Positions 1 through 7,917 of a stretch of 64,000 nucleotides of DNA are shown piece by piece. The number at the start of each line of letters is the position of its first letter. Position 1 is the first letter of the stretch. The notes below the pieces were generated by a model. The model searched no databases and was not told the origin of the DNA. It saw nothing but the letters and a program-made list of their open reading frames with translations. Position numbers and translations under genes: made by a program. The DNA comes from Marinobacter psychrophilus (GTDB taxonomy: Bacteria > Pseudomonadota > Gammaproteobacteria > Pseudomonadales > Oleiphilaceae): NCBI RefSeq assembly GCF_001043175.1, contig NZ_CP011494.1:3906001-3970000 (forward strand), in the 5' to 3' direction.

Positions 1-2621
1 CCACCTACTTACGGCGTGAGCTGCTCAGTGTGCCGGGCGTGGCCGACGTGGATCTGTCCGGTCTGCCCGAAGAGGCTATCTATGTGGAACCCGATCTGGC
101 CTTGTTGTATAACCAAAATATTCCACCACTGGCGATCGTCGGTGCGATCGCGCAGTCCAATTCGGTGGTACCCGCAGGGGCGATCAACGATGTTCGTGTG
201 CAAGCCCCGTACGGCTCGGACAGTGTCAGCGATATCGCAAGCCTGTCCCTCGGCGTGGGCGGTCAGGTGATCAGCCTGGCAGACATCGCCTCTGTTACAC
301 GCTCTCGAGTTAACGATCCCTCACTGATGATTCGGCATAACGGTGCTGAGGCTTTCACCTTGGGTGTGGCAGGTTTGCAAAACGAAAATATCGTCGAGGT
401 CGGCAAACGTGTCGAACAACGATTGACTGAGTTAAAAGCCTCCCTGCCCTACGGTGTTGAGGTCCAACCGATCTATCAGCAGCATAAAGTAGTTGAAACA
501 GCCTCCAACGATTTTCTGGTCAATCTGGCGATGTCGGTGGCGATTGTCGTGGTGGTGTTGGCCCTGTTCATGGGTTGGCGGGCAGCAGTCGTCGTGGGCA
601 GCACTTTGCTGCTGACGGTGGTGGGCACGCTGTTGTTCATGAAGCTGTTCTCCATCGAGATGGAACGGATTTCCCTGGGAGCATTGATCATTGCCATGGG
701 CATGCTTGTGGACAACGCCATCGTGGTGGCCGAAGGCATGCAGACCGCTATGAAGCGGGGTCGTGCATCGCGAGAAGCGGCTCAGGAGTCGGCCTCGAAA
801 ACCCAGATCCCCCTACTCGGTGCGACCGTGATCGGCATCATGGCCTTTGCCGCCATTGGTCTGAGCCCGGATGAAACCGGTGAGTTTCTATTCTCGCTGT
901 TTGCCGTGATCGGCATCTCCTTGCTCCTGTCGTGGTTGCTGGCCATCACTGTCACGCCACTCTTTGGGCACTACTTCTTTCAGCAATCACTGACAGACAA
1001 TGATGATGCTTATGACGGTCCGGTGTTTCGAGGCTATGGCGCTTTGTTACGAATGGCGCTATCGGCACGATGGTCTGTGGTGGCAGGCCTTATCGTTCTT
1101 ACTGTCGTCTCGTTCGCAGGCTTTACACAGGTGAAGGATCAGTTCTTTCCGGATTCGAATACACCGTTGTTTTTCGTGAATTATAAGCTACCGCAAGGCA
1201 GCGACATTCACCGAACTTCAAGCGATCTTCAACAAATTGAAGACTGGTTGGTCGAAAGAGACGATGTAGTCTCTGTGACCAGCTTTATCGGTGATGGTGC
1301 AGCACGCTTCATGCTGACGTACCCCACCCAACGTCCTAATCCCAGCTATGGGCATCTGATCGTTCGCACCCAGAGCACCGATGATATCGCACCACTGCAA
1401 CAGGCACTTGAGGTCTACGGTCAATCGCAGCTCGTGGACGGTGAATTTCGGACCAAACGACTGCAGTTCGGGCCCGGTGGCGGGGATCCGATCCAGCTTC
1501 GCATCTCCGGACCAGATGCCACCACATTACGTGCGTTGGGCGATGAGGCCACCGCGCGTATGCAAGCCGCTTCCGATAAATTTGTCGGTATGCGCACCAA
1601 CTGGCATGAACAGGAATTGGTGATTGTGCCAGCCTATGTGAAAGCCCGCGGCGAGACCGCAGGGCTGACACGCGATGAGGTAGCGGAGACCTTGCGCTTT
1701 GCCACCGACGGTGTTGAGGCGGGCGTGTACCGTGACAACGAGCGTCAGGTGCCGATTATTGTTCGCGCTCCTTCTTCCGATGAATTCGGACTCATCGATC
1801 AGATGGCCTATTCCGAATCTGCACAGTCCATGGTCCCCATCGGTCAAGTGATCGATGGTTTTGACTATGAGATACAAGACACGCTGATTCATCGCCGCGA
1901 TCGTGTGCCCACACTCACTGTGTCCGCTGATATCTCACGTGATGCGACCGCAGCCTCTGTACATAATGCAATCCGCGCATCGGTTGAAGCGATGGCGTTA
2001 CCTTCTGGCTACCAGATCGCCTGGGGAGGAGAGTATGAGGACTCCGGAGAGGCTCAACAATCACTGGCCAACCAGCTGCCCCTGGCGCTACTGATCATGA
2101 TCATCATTTCAATCCTGTTGTTCAACGCTCTGCGACAGCCGTTGATCATCTGGTTGCTGGTCCCGATGTCGGTAAATGGCGTGGTCATCGGGCTGCTCGG
2201 CACCGGGCTGCCGTTCAGCTTTACCGCACTATTGGGGCTGCTGAGCTTGTCAGGCATGCTGATCAAAAACGGTATCGTACTGGTGGAAGAGATCGATCTA
2301 GTACGCGCCGAGGGGTTAGCCTTGAAAGAGGCTATCGTTGCCGCCTCCACCTCACGGCTTCGTCCTGTGGTATTAGCGGCGGCGACCACTATCCTGGGCA
2401 TGATCCCCTTGTTGGGTGATGCCTTTTTTGTCTCCATGGCGGTCACCATCATGGCAGGGCTTGCGTTTGCCTCGGTGCTGACCCTGATCGCCACGCCGGT
2501 TTTCTACTACCTGTTTTTTATACGCGATGAACGCCCGCGTAATGGGCGCGAGCTTCGACTCAAATTTTCACAATCCGATAACAGGCCGACAAACAATGCT
2601 CCGCACCCGCAGCAATACTGA
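1..2621 (+). CDS. RND efflux transporter permease, 5'-truncated by window edge
   Basis: Inner-membrane proton-driven pump subunit of the AcrB/MexB (HAE1-type) superfamily, which exports drugs or other hydrophobic compounds with a periplasmic adaptor and an outer-membrane channel. The frame is open from base 3, so the gene starts before the window; about 870 of the usual 1020-1050 residues are present. Two hydrophobic blocks are visible, each with RND-style helices (FLVNLAMSVAIVVVVLALF early, LPLALLIMIIISILLF late), separated by a large periplasmic porter loop. The TM4 signature MGMLVDNAIVV is present. The 3' end overlaps the convergent mutarotase gene by 62 bp. Substrate cannot be inferred. 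Confidence 0.93.
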   Translation, partial: TYLRRELLSVPGVADVDLSGLPEEAIYVEPDLALLYNQNIPPLAIVGAIAQSNSVVPAGAINDVRVQAPYGSDSVSDIASLSLGVGGQVISLADIASVTRSRVNDPSLMIRHNGAEAFTLGVAGLQNENIVEVGKRVEQRLTELKASLPYGVEVQPIYQQHKVVETASNDFLVNLAMSVAIVVVVLALFMGWRAAVVVGSTLLLTVVGTLLFMKLFSIEMERISLGALIIAMGMLVDNAIVVAEGMQTAMKRGRASREAAQESASKTQIPLLGATVIGIMAFAAIGLSPDETGEFLFSLFAVIGISLLLSWLLAITVTPLFGHYFFQQSLTDNDDAYDGPVFRGYGALLRMALSARWSVVAGLIVLTVVSFAGFTQVKDQFFPDSNTPLFFVNYKLPQGSDIHRTSSDLQQIEDWLVERDDVVSVTSFIGDGAARFMLTYPTQRPNPSYGHLIVRTQSTDDIAPLQQALEVYGQSQLVDGEFRTKRLQFGPGGGDPIQLRISGPDATTLRALGDEATARMQAASDKFVGMRTNWHEQELVIVPAYVKARGETAGLTRDEVAETLRFATDGVEAGVYRDNERQVPIIVRAPSSDEFGLIDQMAYSESAQSMVPIGQVIDGFDYEIQDTLIHRRDRVPTLTVSADISRDATAASVHNAIRASVEAMALPSGYQIAWGGEYEDSGEAQQSLANQLPLALLIMIIISILLFNALRQPLIIWLLVPMSVNGVVIGLLGTGLPFSFTALLGLLSLSGMLIKNGIVLVEEIDLVRAEGLALKEAIVAASTSRLRPVVLAAATTILGMIPLLGDAFFVSMAVTIMAGLAFASVLTLIATPVFYYLFFIRDERPRNGRELRLKFSQSDNRPTNNAPHPQQY

Positions 2622-3507
2622 CACGATCATCGCCAATATTGCCGGTTTCAATACACAGCATATTCAAATAACCACCCTCCCCCATATCGCCCAGCCGAGC
2701 TGATTTGTCAATCCAGGGGTTCCAGACCACGGTTGAGCGGCTGTTGTTGGTTTCAATGTTAATACGACGTTGCCAACCTTTGTCTTCGAGTGAACAGACG
2801 GACTTGGTATTTTGATAAATACGGTCAATTTCAGCATCAATGCAAATCGGCGTAATTTCGACTTTGCGCTGCCAATCATCCAGGGCATCAATGAACTGGC
2901 AACCTTCCAGACCCTTAACCGTCACATCCTTGATATCACTCACGGCAAAATAACTGTGTAACGCCTGACTGATGGTGACGGTTTCTGATCCATGATTGCG
3001 GGTGATCAAGTTCAGCTCAAGGGTTGCGCCGACGCTGACGTGTAGCTCTAGCTCGGTGTTGTGTGACCATAAGGCTAGGGGCACTTGCGTTTGCGGCAGG
3101 CGAAATACTACGTTAGTTTGCCCGGCAGCCGTCGTGCTGGTTTCAACCACGTCCCAAACAGCGGCTCTAACAAAACCATGGGCAGGATAATCCTCACGAT
3201 CAGGATGCGCGCCAAACCAGGGCCAACACACTGGAATGCCGCCGCGAATGGTTTTACCCGCGATAAACGTCGCTTCGTCTGAAAGCCAGATCAGCGGTTG
3301 TTGCTCGTTGGCACCTCTTTCAGTACCCCTTTTATCTTCTCTTTTAACAACCCAAGACAGCACCTGTGCGCCCTGCAAGGCAATGCTTGCCGTGGCGTGC
3401 TGGTTAGTGATGTTAGCCACAATCAAATCGTCAGTCGCGTTGAATTGCAGCTGCCCTTCTATTGCGAACTGTTCGTTAAGTGTGGCAAGTTTTTGCTGGC
3501 TGGGCAT
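2560..3507 (-). CDS. D-hexose-6-phosphate mutarotase (YeaD family)
   Basis: Cytosolic aldose-1-epimerase-like enzyme that interconverts alpha and beta anomers of glucose-6-phosphate or related hexose phosphates. The 315-residue length fits the family. Family-typical stretches are the early QGAQVLSW strand, the GGIPVCWPWFG segment (about residue 90) and HGFVR (about 111), plus the acidic residue in the late CIETGN motif. The start at 3507 (MPSQQKLA) gives a full-length protein. It converges on and overlaps the RND pump gene, so the two stop codons lie inside each other's coding sequence. No operon partner is visible. Confidence 0.9.
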   Translation of the reverse strand: MPSQQKLATLNEQFAIEGQLQFNATDDLIVANITNQHATASIALQGAQVLSWVVKREDKRGTERGANEQQPLIWLSDEATFIAGKTIRGGIPVCWPWFGAHPDREDYPAHGFVRAAVWDVVETSTTAAGQTNVVFRLPQTQVPLALWSHNTELELHVSVGATLELNLITRNHGSETVTISQALHSYFAVSDIKDVTVKGLEGCQFIDALDDWQRKVEITPICIDAEIDRIYQNTKSVCSLEDKGWQRRINIETNNSRSTVVWNPWIDKSARLGDMGEGGYLNMLCIETGNIGDDRVSIAAGAEHCLSACYRIVKI

Positions 3508-3549
3508 TTGCTTGAAACCTGTGTTTAGCCGAGGAATTTATGCCGCTGA

Positions 3550-3864
3550 TTATGCCCTGTGCTCCATCTCTGGCCCGGAGTTCCAAGGGCGAATATTCTT
3601 CAACTGATCCTCAAGGGCATTTTCTGCAATCTCAGTGTCATAGGCTATCTGAACCCGCAGCCAGTAGCCGTTGGATAAACCAAGAAGGCGACAGAGCCGC
3701 AGATCGGTGTCTGCCGTTATTGAACGCTTACCCACGATAATCTGGCCGATTCGCTGAGCCGGAACCCCAATTTCTTATGCAAGACGGTATTGAGAAATAC
3801 CCATGGGCTCCATAAATTCCTCTTTCAGCAACTCGCCGGGCGTTACAGCATCAATGTTGCGCAT
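3550..3864 (-). pseudogene. higA: HigA-family antitoxin, nonsense-mutated
   Basis: Reading from the ATG at 3864 gives MRNIDAVTPGELLKEEF, the N-terminus of a HigA/VapI XRE-type antitoxin that binds DNA and neutralises HigB. Codon 30 is TAA, where the family normally has Lys in RLAKEIGVP. The same frame then continues with EIGVPAQRIGQIIVGKRSI, LCRLLGLSNGYWLRVQ and a normal C-terminus. One A-to-T change (AAA to TAA) is the simplest explanation. The part after the stop could be re-initiated at a Met or Val but would lack the first helices. It lies 10 bp after the damaged higB. Confidence 0.82.
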
Positions 3865-3874
3865 GATTTAGCTC

Positions 3875-4024
3875 CTAGTGGTAATCAATAATTTCAACGT
3901 CTTCCGCACCAGCTTTGGTCCAGCGGAAGCACACCCGAAGCTGCTTGTTGATTCGAATGCGATGCTGACCTCGGCGACCACCTGCCAGCTTCTCGGTATC
4001 CTTACACTTGAACAATATGATCAT
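3875..4024 (-). pseudogene. higB: HigB-family toxin with internal deletion
   Basis: The 49-residue frame joins an N-terminal MIILFKCKDTEKLAGG to the family C-terminus RIRINKQLRVCFRWT...AEDVEIIDYH. HigB/RelE-type ribosome-dependent mRNA endonucleases are about 92 residues. Here roughly 40 central residues between the FKCKDTEKL and GQHRIRINKQ motifs are missing, yet the frame stays open. The fold core is gone, so the toxin should be inactive. It precedes the broken higA in the usual toxin-antitoxin order, just beyond the distal end of the integron array. Confidence 0.75.
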
Positions 4025-4094
4025 GCATAAAAAATGACTCGATACATTAATAACGTCAAGCGTTAATGCTGGAGCGATCAGGCTTTACGAGATG

Positions 4095-4195
4095 GCATAA
4101 CGCCTTTGTACACGGCTAGGGTATGTTATCGATTTTTTTGCGTAAGCGAAAAAAGTGAAAAAGTACCCGAGCCCGTGTTCACAAACTTGTTAGGC
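4095..4195 (-). other. attC site, distal end of the integron array
   Basis: Cassette recombination site of about 101 bp bounded by GCATAAC (4095) and GTTAGGC (4189-4195), with imperfectly complementary inner arms. The stop codon of the SDR gene lies in the right box, as is usual for cassettes. No convincing attC was found to the left, so this marks the far edge of the array. Confidence 0.8.
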
Positions 4196-4930
4196 GAACC
4201 CTCCGTTTGCACCAATATTCTGACCTGTTATCCATGATGCATCCTCACCAACAAGGAATAACACAATACGGGCAATATCTATTGGTTCACCTATACGGCC
4301 AAGTGCAGCCATTCCCGCAAGTCGACTTATAACCTCTTGACTTTTACCCTTAGTAAAAAGTTCAGTATTGGTTGGGCCTGGCGAAATTGAATTGACCGTA
4401 ATTTTTCGTGCCCCGACCTCTTTTGAAAAAACTCTTGTGAGCTGCTCTACAGCCCCCTTTGTTGCACAATATGCTCCATACGTTGGTAGCATTAGGCGGG
4501 TTGTGGAGCTGGAAAAATTAATAATACGTCCGTCATCCGCAAGCCGTGAAGCTGCCTCACGGAGTGTATTAAAAGTACCTTTCACATTAACAGAAAATAT
4601 CTGATCGAAATCATCATCTGTTGTATCTTGAATTGTTTTATACAAAATAGAGCCAGCATTATTAATAAGGATGTCTATTTTTCCAAATTGATTAATCGCT
4701 GAATCAAACAGTACCTTAACTTCTTCAGGATTACTGATGTCTGCCTTTATAGCAATAGCATTGCCGCCAATAGCTTTAATATCAGAGACAACTTTATCAG
4801 CTGGTTTTGGGTTGCTAGAGTAATTAATAACTACGTCTGCTCCAGCCTCAGCTAGTGTAATTGCTATCTGAGCCCCTATTCCTCGCGACGATCCTGTAAT
4901 AACAGCAACTTTATTATTTAGTGATTTCAT
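4190..4930 (-). CDS. SDR family oxidoreductase (integron cassette)
   Basis: Classical short-chain dehydrogenase/reductase of 246 residues, a cytosolic NAD(P)-dependent alcohol/ketone oxidoreductase. The cofactor glycine motif TGSSRGIG is near residue 12, NNAG near 89, the active-site Ser in NFSSSTT near 140 and the YCATK (YxxxK) catalytic pair near 153. Substrate is unknown; it resembles 3-oxoacyl-ACP-reductase-like SDRs. The gene is AT-rich compared with the flanking core genes, which suggests horizontal origin. It is the only gene in the last cassette of the array and has no promoter that I can identify. Confidence 0.9.
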   Translation of the reverse strand: MKSLNNKVAVITGSSRGIGAQIAITLAEAGADVVINYSSNPKPADKVVSDIKAIGGNAIAIKADISNPEEVKVLFDSAINQFGKIDILINNAGSILYKTIQDTTDDDFDQIFSVNVKGTFNTLREAASRLADDGRIINFSSSTTRLMLPTYGAYCATKGAVEQLTRVFSKEVGARKITVNSISPGPTNTELFTKGKSQEVISRLAGMAALGRIGEPIDIARIVLFLVGEDASWITGQNIGANGGFA

Positions 4931-4959
4931 AAATTACCCTAGTTTAACAAGTGGGTAGG

Positions 4960-5018
4960 ACTTAACTCTAATCTATGCGGCGCGGCTTGTCCGCATCCGC
5001 ATGAGATTCTTGTTATGC
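4960..5018 (-). other. attC site (NAD(P)-binding protein cassette)
   Basis: About 59 bp, bounded by ACTTAAC (4960-4966) and GTTATGC (5012-5018). The arms CTATGCGG and CCGCATGAG pair to form the stem. A second possible left box, GTTTAAC at 4942, is less well placed for pairing. Confidence 0.7.
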
Positions 5019-5735
5019 AACATTGTAGATCACCGGCGTCTTTCCCTTCCACTCACTCCATACGGCGTCGTCTGTCATCAGCTCAGCCATGAAGTGGCCC
5101 ACGTTGATTCGACTGGTCTTGCCCGAATTCAATATGGCACTTCTGGTCGGTGAAGGATGTATCTCATATTTCGAAACGACGTCATCATCGATCAGACTGT
5201 CGGGGCGAACAGCAACCCATTCGACGCACGCGTCGTCCGAACCAACTTGGCTAAGCAAGTACTTAGCCGCATGCTCGTTGTCCGAATGCGGCGGAACCAA
5301 CAACCGGATCAAACCGACAACACATCTTTCCACCAACGATACCGATTCCGCCAGATCGTGATTGCGGCAACCTGTCGAGTTCATGAGCACAAATTTCACA
5401 GGGCTCTTCGGTGCGTTCGCTTTGATTGCCTTACACAAACGCCGCGTGGCTTCGGTCACCAGCCGTCGAGGCTTTCCATAGACCCCCTTGAAACTCAACG
5501 TGTGGCCCAAACACGAGATAACAGCCTCGCACCCGTCCACATGCTGAACAAGTTCCGTATCGCTCAGATCAAGGACCGCAGCGTGCACCACTGACAAACG
5601 CTCGTGCGCCCCCAGAGCTTCGATTAATCTCTCGGGAGACCTCACGATCGCACGGACTGACAGTCCACGATCCAGCAACTGCCGCACGAGCAACCGCCCT
5701 GTCGCACCGCTTCCTCCAACAACCAAGACTCTCAT
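5013..5735 (-). CDS. NAD(P)H-binding atypical SDR-family protein (integron cassette)
   Basis: A 240-residue Rossmann protein of the NmrA/NAD(P)H-binding atypical SDR group. The dinucleotide motif GGSGATG lies at residues 7-13, followed by VRAIVRSPERL, a basic stretch that suggests NADPH. ISCLGHTL and MNSTGCRN occupy the usual strand 4 and 5 positions. It has no classical YxxxK motif, so it may be a reductase or epimerase of the atypical class or a redox-sensing protein. Start ATG at 5735. Single-gene cassette with its own attC (4960-5018) and the next attC upstream. Confidence 0.82.
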   Translation of the reverse strand: MRVLVVGGSGATGRLLVRQLLDRGLSVRAIVRSPERLIEALGAHERLSVVHAAVLDLSDTELVQHVDGCEAVISCLGHTLSFKGVYGKPRRLVTEATRRLCKAIKANAPKSPVKFVLMNSTGCRNHDLAESVSLVERCVVGLIRLLVPPHSDNEHAAKYLLSQVGSDDACVEWVAVRPDSLIDDDVVSKYEIHPSPTRSAILNSGKTSRINVGHFMAELMTDDAVWSEWKGKTPVIYNVA

Positions 5736-5763
5736 GTTCCTAGGCCCTCACCTTTTCGAGTAC

Positions 5764-5853
5764 GCATAACGCTGATGGTAACCGGCGCCGGAGCGCGCCT
5801 GAGGGAACCAAAAGCGACACGCTTCTGGTGTCCGATTGACCGCTTGGTTATGC
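5764..5853 (-). other. attC site (GFA protein cassette 1)
   Basis: About 90 bp, bounded by GCATAAC (5764-5770) and GTTATGC (5847-5853), with complementary arms between. The right box contains the TAA stop of the GFA gene. Confidence 0.78.
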
Positions 5854-6252
5854 ATTGTTCGGACTCTGCTCATGATATTGAGTCACCACATCCGGCAAAA
5901 CTTCCCACGCAGCCTTGGAGCCCACAAAAATGTGCATGCCAATCTCGATTTCCGGGTCACCACTCACGCACCCTAAAGTCACACCATGAACGACTTCATT
6001 AAAAATGCCACAAAGCGTAGACCCGCATTTGCTGCAAAACCGAAGCCCAAAGCCATGGCTGCCTACATAGGATGTAAGCAATTCCTCGCCGGATAACCAA
6101 CTGAACTCAGATGGTTCAACCAATGCATATGCTGACGCCTGGGAGCTGAATGCTTTACGACAGCGGGAGCAGTGGCAAGACCTCGCATCACGAAGCCTGC
6201 CATCGACTTGGTAGCTCACCTCACCACAGAAACACTCGCCGGTTATCGGCAC
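5848..6252 (-). CDS. GFA family protein, first of three (integron cassette)
   Basis: A 134-residue zinc-binding protein of the GFA family (named for glutathione-dependent formaldehyde-activating enzyme; most members have unknown function). All expected Cys motifs are present: CFC near residue 7, CHCSRC near 27 and CSKC near 75. I chose the GTG at 6252 because AAGGAG lies six bases upstream and family homology starts there. The frame is open further up to 6447 but would run through an attC and into the neighbouring cassette. Two more GFA genes occur in this array at 14549 and 18908. Confidence 0.85.
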   Translation of the reverse strand: MPITGECFCGEVSYQVDGRLRDARSCHCSRCRKAFSSQASAYALVEPSEFSWLSGEELLTSYVGSHGFGLRFCSKCGSTLCGIFNEVVHGVTLGCVSGDPEIEIGMHIFVGSKAAWEVLPDVVTQYHEQSPNNA

Positions 6253-6267
6253 GTCACTCTCCTTGGT

Positions 6268-6325
6268 GCATAACGTCGCCAGCAAGCGCGCCCTTTTTGC
6301 GTCGCCTTGGCTGGCCTTGTTAACA
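6268..6325 (-). other. attC site (MOSC protein cassette)
   Basis: Short attC of about 58 bp with left box GCATAAC (6268-6274) and right box GTTAACA (6319-6325). The arms GCCAGCAAGCGC and GGCTGGC provide pairing. Confidence 0.72.
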
Positions 6326-6865
6326 TTAGACGCGCTCCAGTGCTTGGTAAGGCTCAGCTGGCAACTCAACTTCAATCGAATCGCCTTTTTTAACAACCCC
6401 TCCCTGCAGAACGATACCCATAATTCCCGCTTTTCGAATAATCTCACCTGTTTCCGTTCGGTCTAAAACTGCGCTGGTAAGCCCACTCTGATAGTTATCT
6501 AGTTGGAGGCATGGGTTTCTTAAACCAGTGATCTGGACCACAGTACTTTCGCCAATTTTCAGTACAGTATCCCTTGGCAACGCCAGAACATCGATTCCTT
6601 CAATCAGAATATTCTCTCCTAAACTCGCAGGTCGAACATCAAACCCCTTTTCCTGAAGTTCTTTAAGGAGCTCGGACTGGAGAATATGAACCTGCCTAAG
6701 GTTTGGCTGTGTCGGATCTTTTTTAACTCGAGACCGGTGTTTAACGGTAGTTCCGCAGTGCGCATCTCCTTCGACCCCCAGGCCCTTTAGTAGGGTAATA
6801 GAGTCACATTCGACCTTTGAGAAGTTGTGTTGATCGTCCCTGCTCACAGCTACAACTATTGCCAC
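6326..6865 (-). CDS. MOSC domain-containing protein (integron cassette)
   Basis: A 179-residue single-domain MOSC protein. MOSC domains bind molybdenum-cofactor sulfur chemistry intermediates and take part in reduction of N-hydroxylated substrates or sulfur transfer. The conserved Cys in GLRNPCLQLDNYQ (about residue 118) is the expected sulfur carrier. GVEGDAHCG near 30, SLGENILIEG near 82 and GIMGIVLQGG near 148 match the domain from end to end. Start ATG 6865. There are no neighbours in the cassette; whether it works with resident Moco enzymes cannot be told. Confidence 0.88.
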   Translation of the reverse strand: MAIVVAVSRDDQHNFSKVECDSITLLKGLGVEGDAHCGTTVKHRSRVKKDPTQPNLRQVHILQSELLKELQEKGFDVRPASLGENILIEGIDVLALPRDTVLKIGESTVVQITGLRNPCLQLDNYQSGLTSAVLDRTETGEIIRKAGIMGIVLQGGVVKKGDSIEVELPAEPYQALERV

Positions 6866-6880
6866 AAAAGCTTCCTCGAG

Positions 6881-6983
6881 TGTTAACGCTGAAATAAGCG
6901 GCGGCTTTTACGCAGCGAAGCAGATAAAAAGCCGTCCGGTGGAGGCCCTTCGGGCCAGAACGTATTTGATGCACTTGTTAGGT
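6881..6983 (-). other. attC site (NIPSNAP protein cassette)
   Basis: About 103 bp, bounded by TGTTAAC (6881-6887) and GTTAGGT (6977-6983). The stem sequence (GCTGAAATAAGCGGC, CCGGTGGAGGCC) closely resembles the attC sites at 8651 and 9141, so these three form one attC family. Confidence 0.8.
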
Positions 6984-7286
6984 ATTGAATACTGGCCGGA
7001 AAAAGGACCGCTCGTAACTCACAATGCAGCCAGTCTCTTTTGCATATTCAAAAGCTGCAATGCACTCAGGATCTTCGAAGGATTTTACTCTGTACTCCTC
7101 GTATGCCGCCAAACTAGGAAAGGTGAATAGAGCAAGACCGATATTGTTGGCTCCCTCCGAAGGCAGAAAATAGCCATGGTGCTGGCCGCCAAATTTTTCG
7201 ACAAGCGGAATCCATAATTTTCCGTAGTGCTCAAATTCTTTCAGTTTATGGGGATTGAGAACATATCTGAGATAACAGGTAACCAC
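6978..7286 (-). CDS. NIPSNAP family protein (integron cassette)
   Basis: A 102-residue small alpha/beta-barrel protein of the NIPSNAP/dimeric ferredoxin-like group. The family pattern is seen in RYVLNPHKLKEFEHYGKLW at the start and LALFTFPSLAAYEEYR in the middle. No enzymatic role is established for the family. The GTG at 7286 is chosen because AAGGAG precedes it by six bases. The longer open frame up to 7439 crosses the adjacent attC and is not supported. Confidence 0.82.
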   Translation of the reverse strand: MVTCYLRYVLNPHKLKEFEHYGKLWIPLVEKFGGQHHGYFLPSEGANNIGLALFTFPSLAAYEEYRVKSFEDPECIAAFEYAKETGCIVSYERSFFRPVFNT

Positions 7287-7304
7287 TCTACTCTCCTTGT
7301 TGAT

Positions 7305-7380
7305 ACCTAACGTGCCGGTTAAGGGGCTGCGGCACGCAGTCCCAGAGAGCGAAGCGAACGGTTTGAACCGTTTGTTAGGC
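7305..7380 (-). other. attC site (GNAT cassette 1)
   Basis: About 76 bp, bounded by ACCTAAC (7305-7311) and GTTAGGC (7374-7380). Inner sequence GGTTAAGGGGC...GAACGGTTTGAACC is nearly the same as the attC sites at 10687 and 16462. Confidence 0.8.
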
Positions 7381-7809
7381 GGCAACACGATACTCCATTC
7401 GAAGCAGATTATTTTCAGTGCCGACGACGAGATAGCCAAGGCGCTCGTACAATGATTTAGCTGGATTGTCTTTGAATACTTTTAACCGAATTGAGCCAAG
7501 GCCTCGACTAGCTGCAATTGATGTTGCTTGAGATATTGCCCAAGTGCCAATGCCTTTGTTGAGATATTTTTCGGATAGATGAATGTCTCGAATGTATAGA
7601 GATGAACTGTTGGAGCTTAAGCTCAGAAAGCCCACCTCAGTCTCTGACTTGTAAATGATATAGCTCTCAAGCGTTTTCCATTCTTGCAGGAAATTATCAT
7701 TGTTCCATTCAATTTCATAGCGCTTGTAGTACGGGCGCATATTAGCTTTAGCAAGTTCACAGGCAAATACTGCGTGATTAATGGTGGCGAGCGATATTAG
7801 AAGATCCAT
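7375..7809 (-). CDS. GNAT family N-acetyltransferase (integron cassette)
   Basis: A 144-residue acetyl-CoA-dependent N-acetyltransferase. The fold is recognisable from the central strand pair LYIRDIHLSEKYLNKGIG (about residues 70-88), containing the Q/RxxGxG/A-like acetyl-CoA loop as NKGIGTW, and the C-terminal NPAKSLYERLGY motif. The acceptor is unknown. Start ATG 7809. It shares no clear similarity with the second GNAT cassette (10054) beyond the fold, so the two were acquired separately. Confidence 0.85.
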   Translation of the reverse strand: MDLLISLATINHAVFACELAKANMRPYYKRYEIEWNNDNFLQEWKTLESYIIYKSETEVGFLSLSSNSSSLYIRDIHLSEKYLNKGIGTWAISQATSIAASRGLGSIRLKVFKDNPAKSLYERLGYLVVGTENNLLRMEYRVAA

Positions 7810-7818
7810 CTTTAACGC

Positions 7819-7917
7819 CTAACCCCGTTTTAAGTGGCAAGAAACAGTTTGCTAAAATGTGAAACGAAGTGGAACCGAGCAAACTGATACGAGTTCGACT
7901 TGAAAACCTTGTTATAT
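7819..7917 (-). other. attC site (nitrilase cassette)
   Basis: About 99 bp, bounded by GCCTAAC (7819-7825) and GTTATAT (7911-7917), with arms CAGTTTGCT and AGCAAACTG. A second possible left box, CTTTAAC, lies just beside it at 7812. Confidence 0.72.

Noticed and set aside
3540..3607. A possible attC between the mutarotase start and higA
   Set aside because: No RYYYAAC/GTTRRRY pair with complementary arms is present; the array is taken to end at 4095.
6253..6447. Upstream extension of the first GFA gene
   Set aside because: The frame is open but runs through an attC and into the MOSC gene; a Shine-Dalgarno sequence and family homology support the GTG at 6252.
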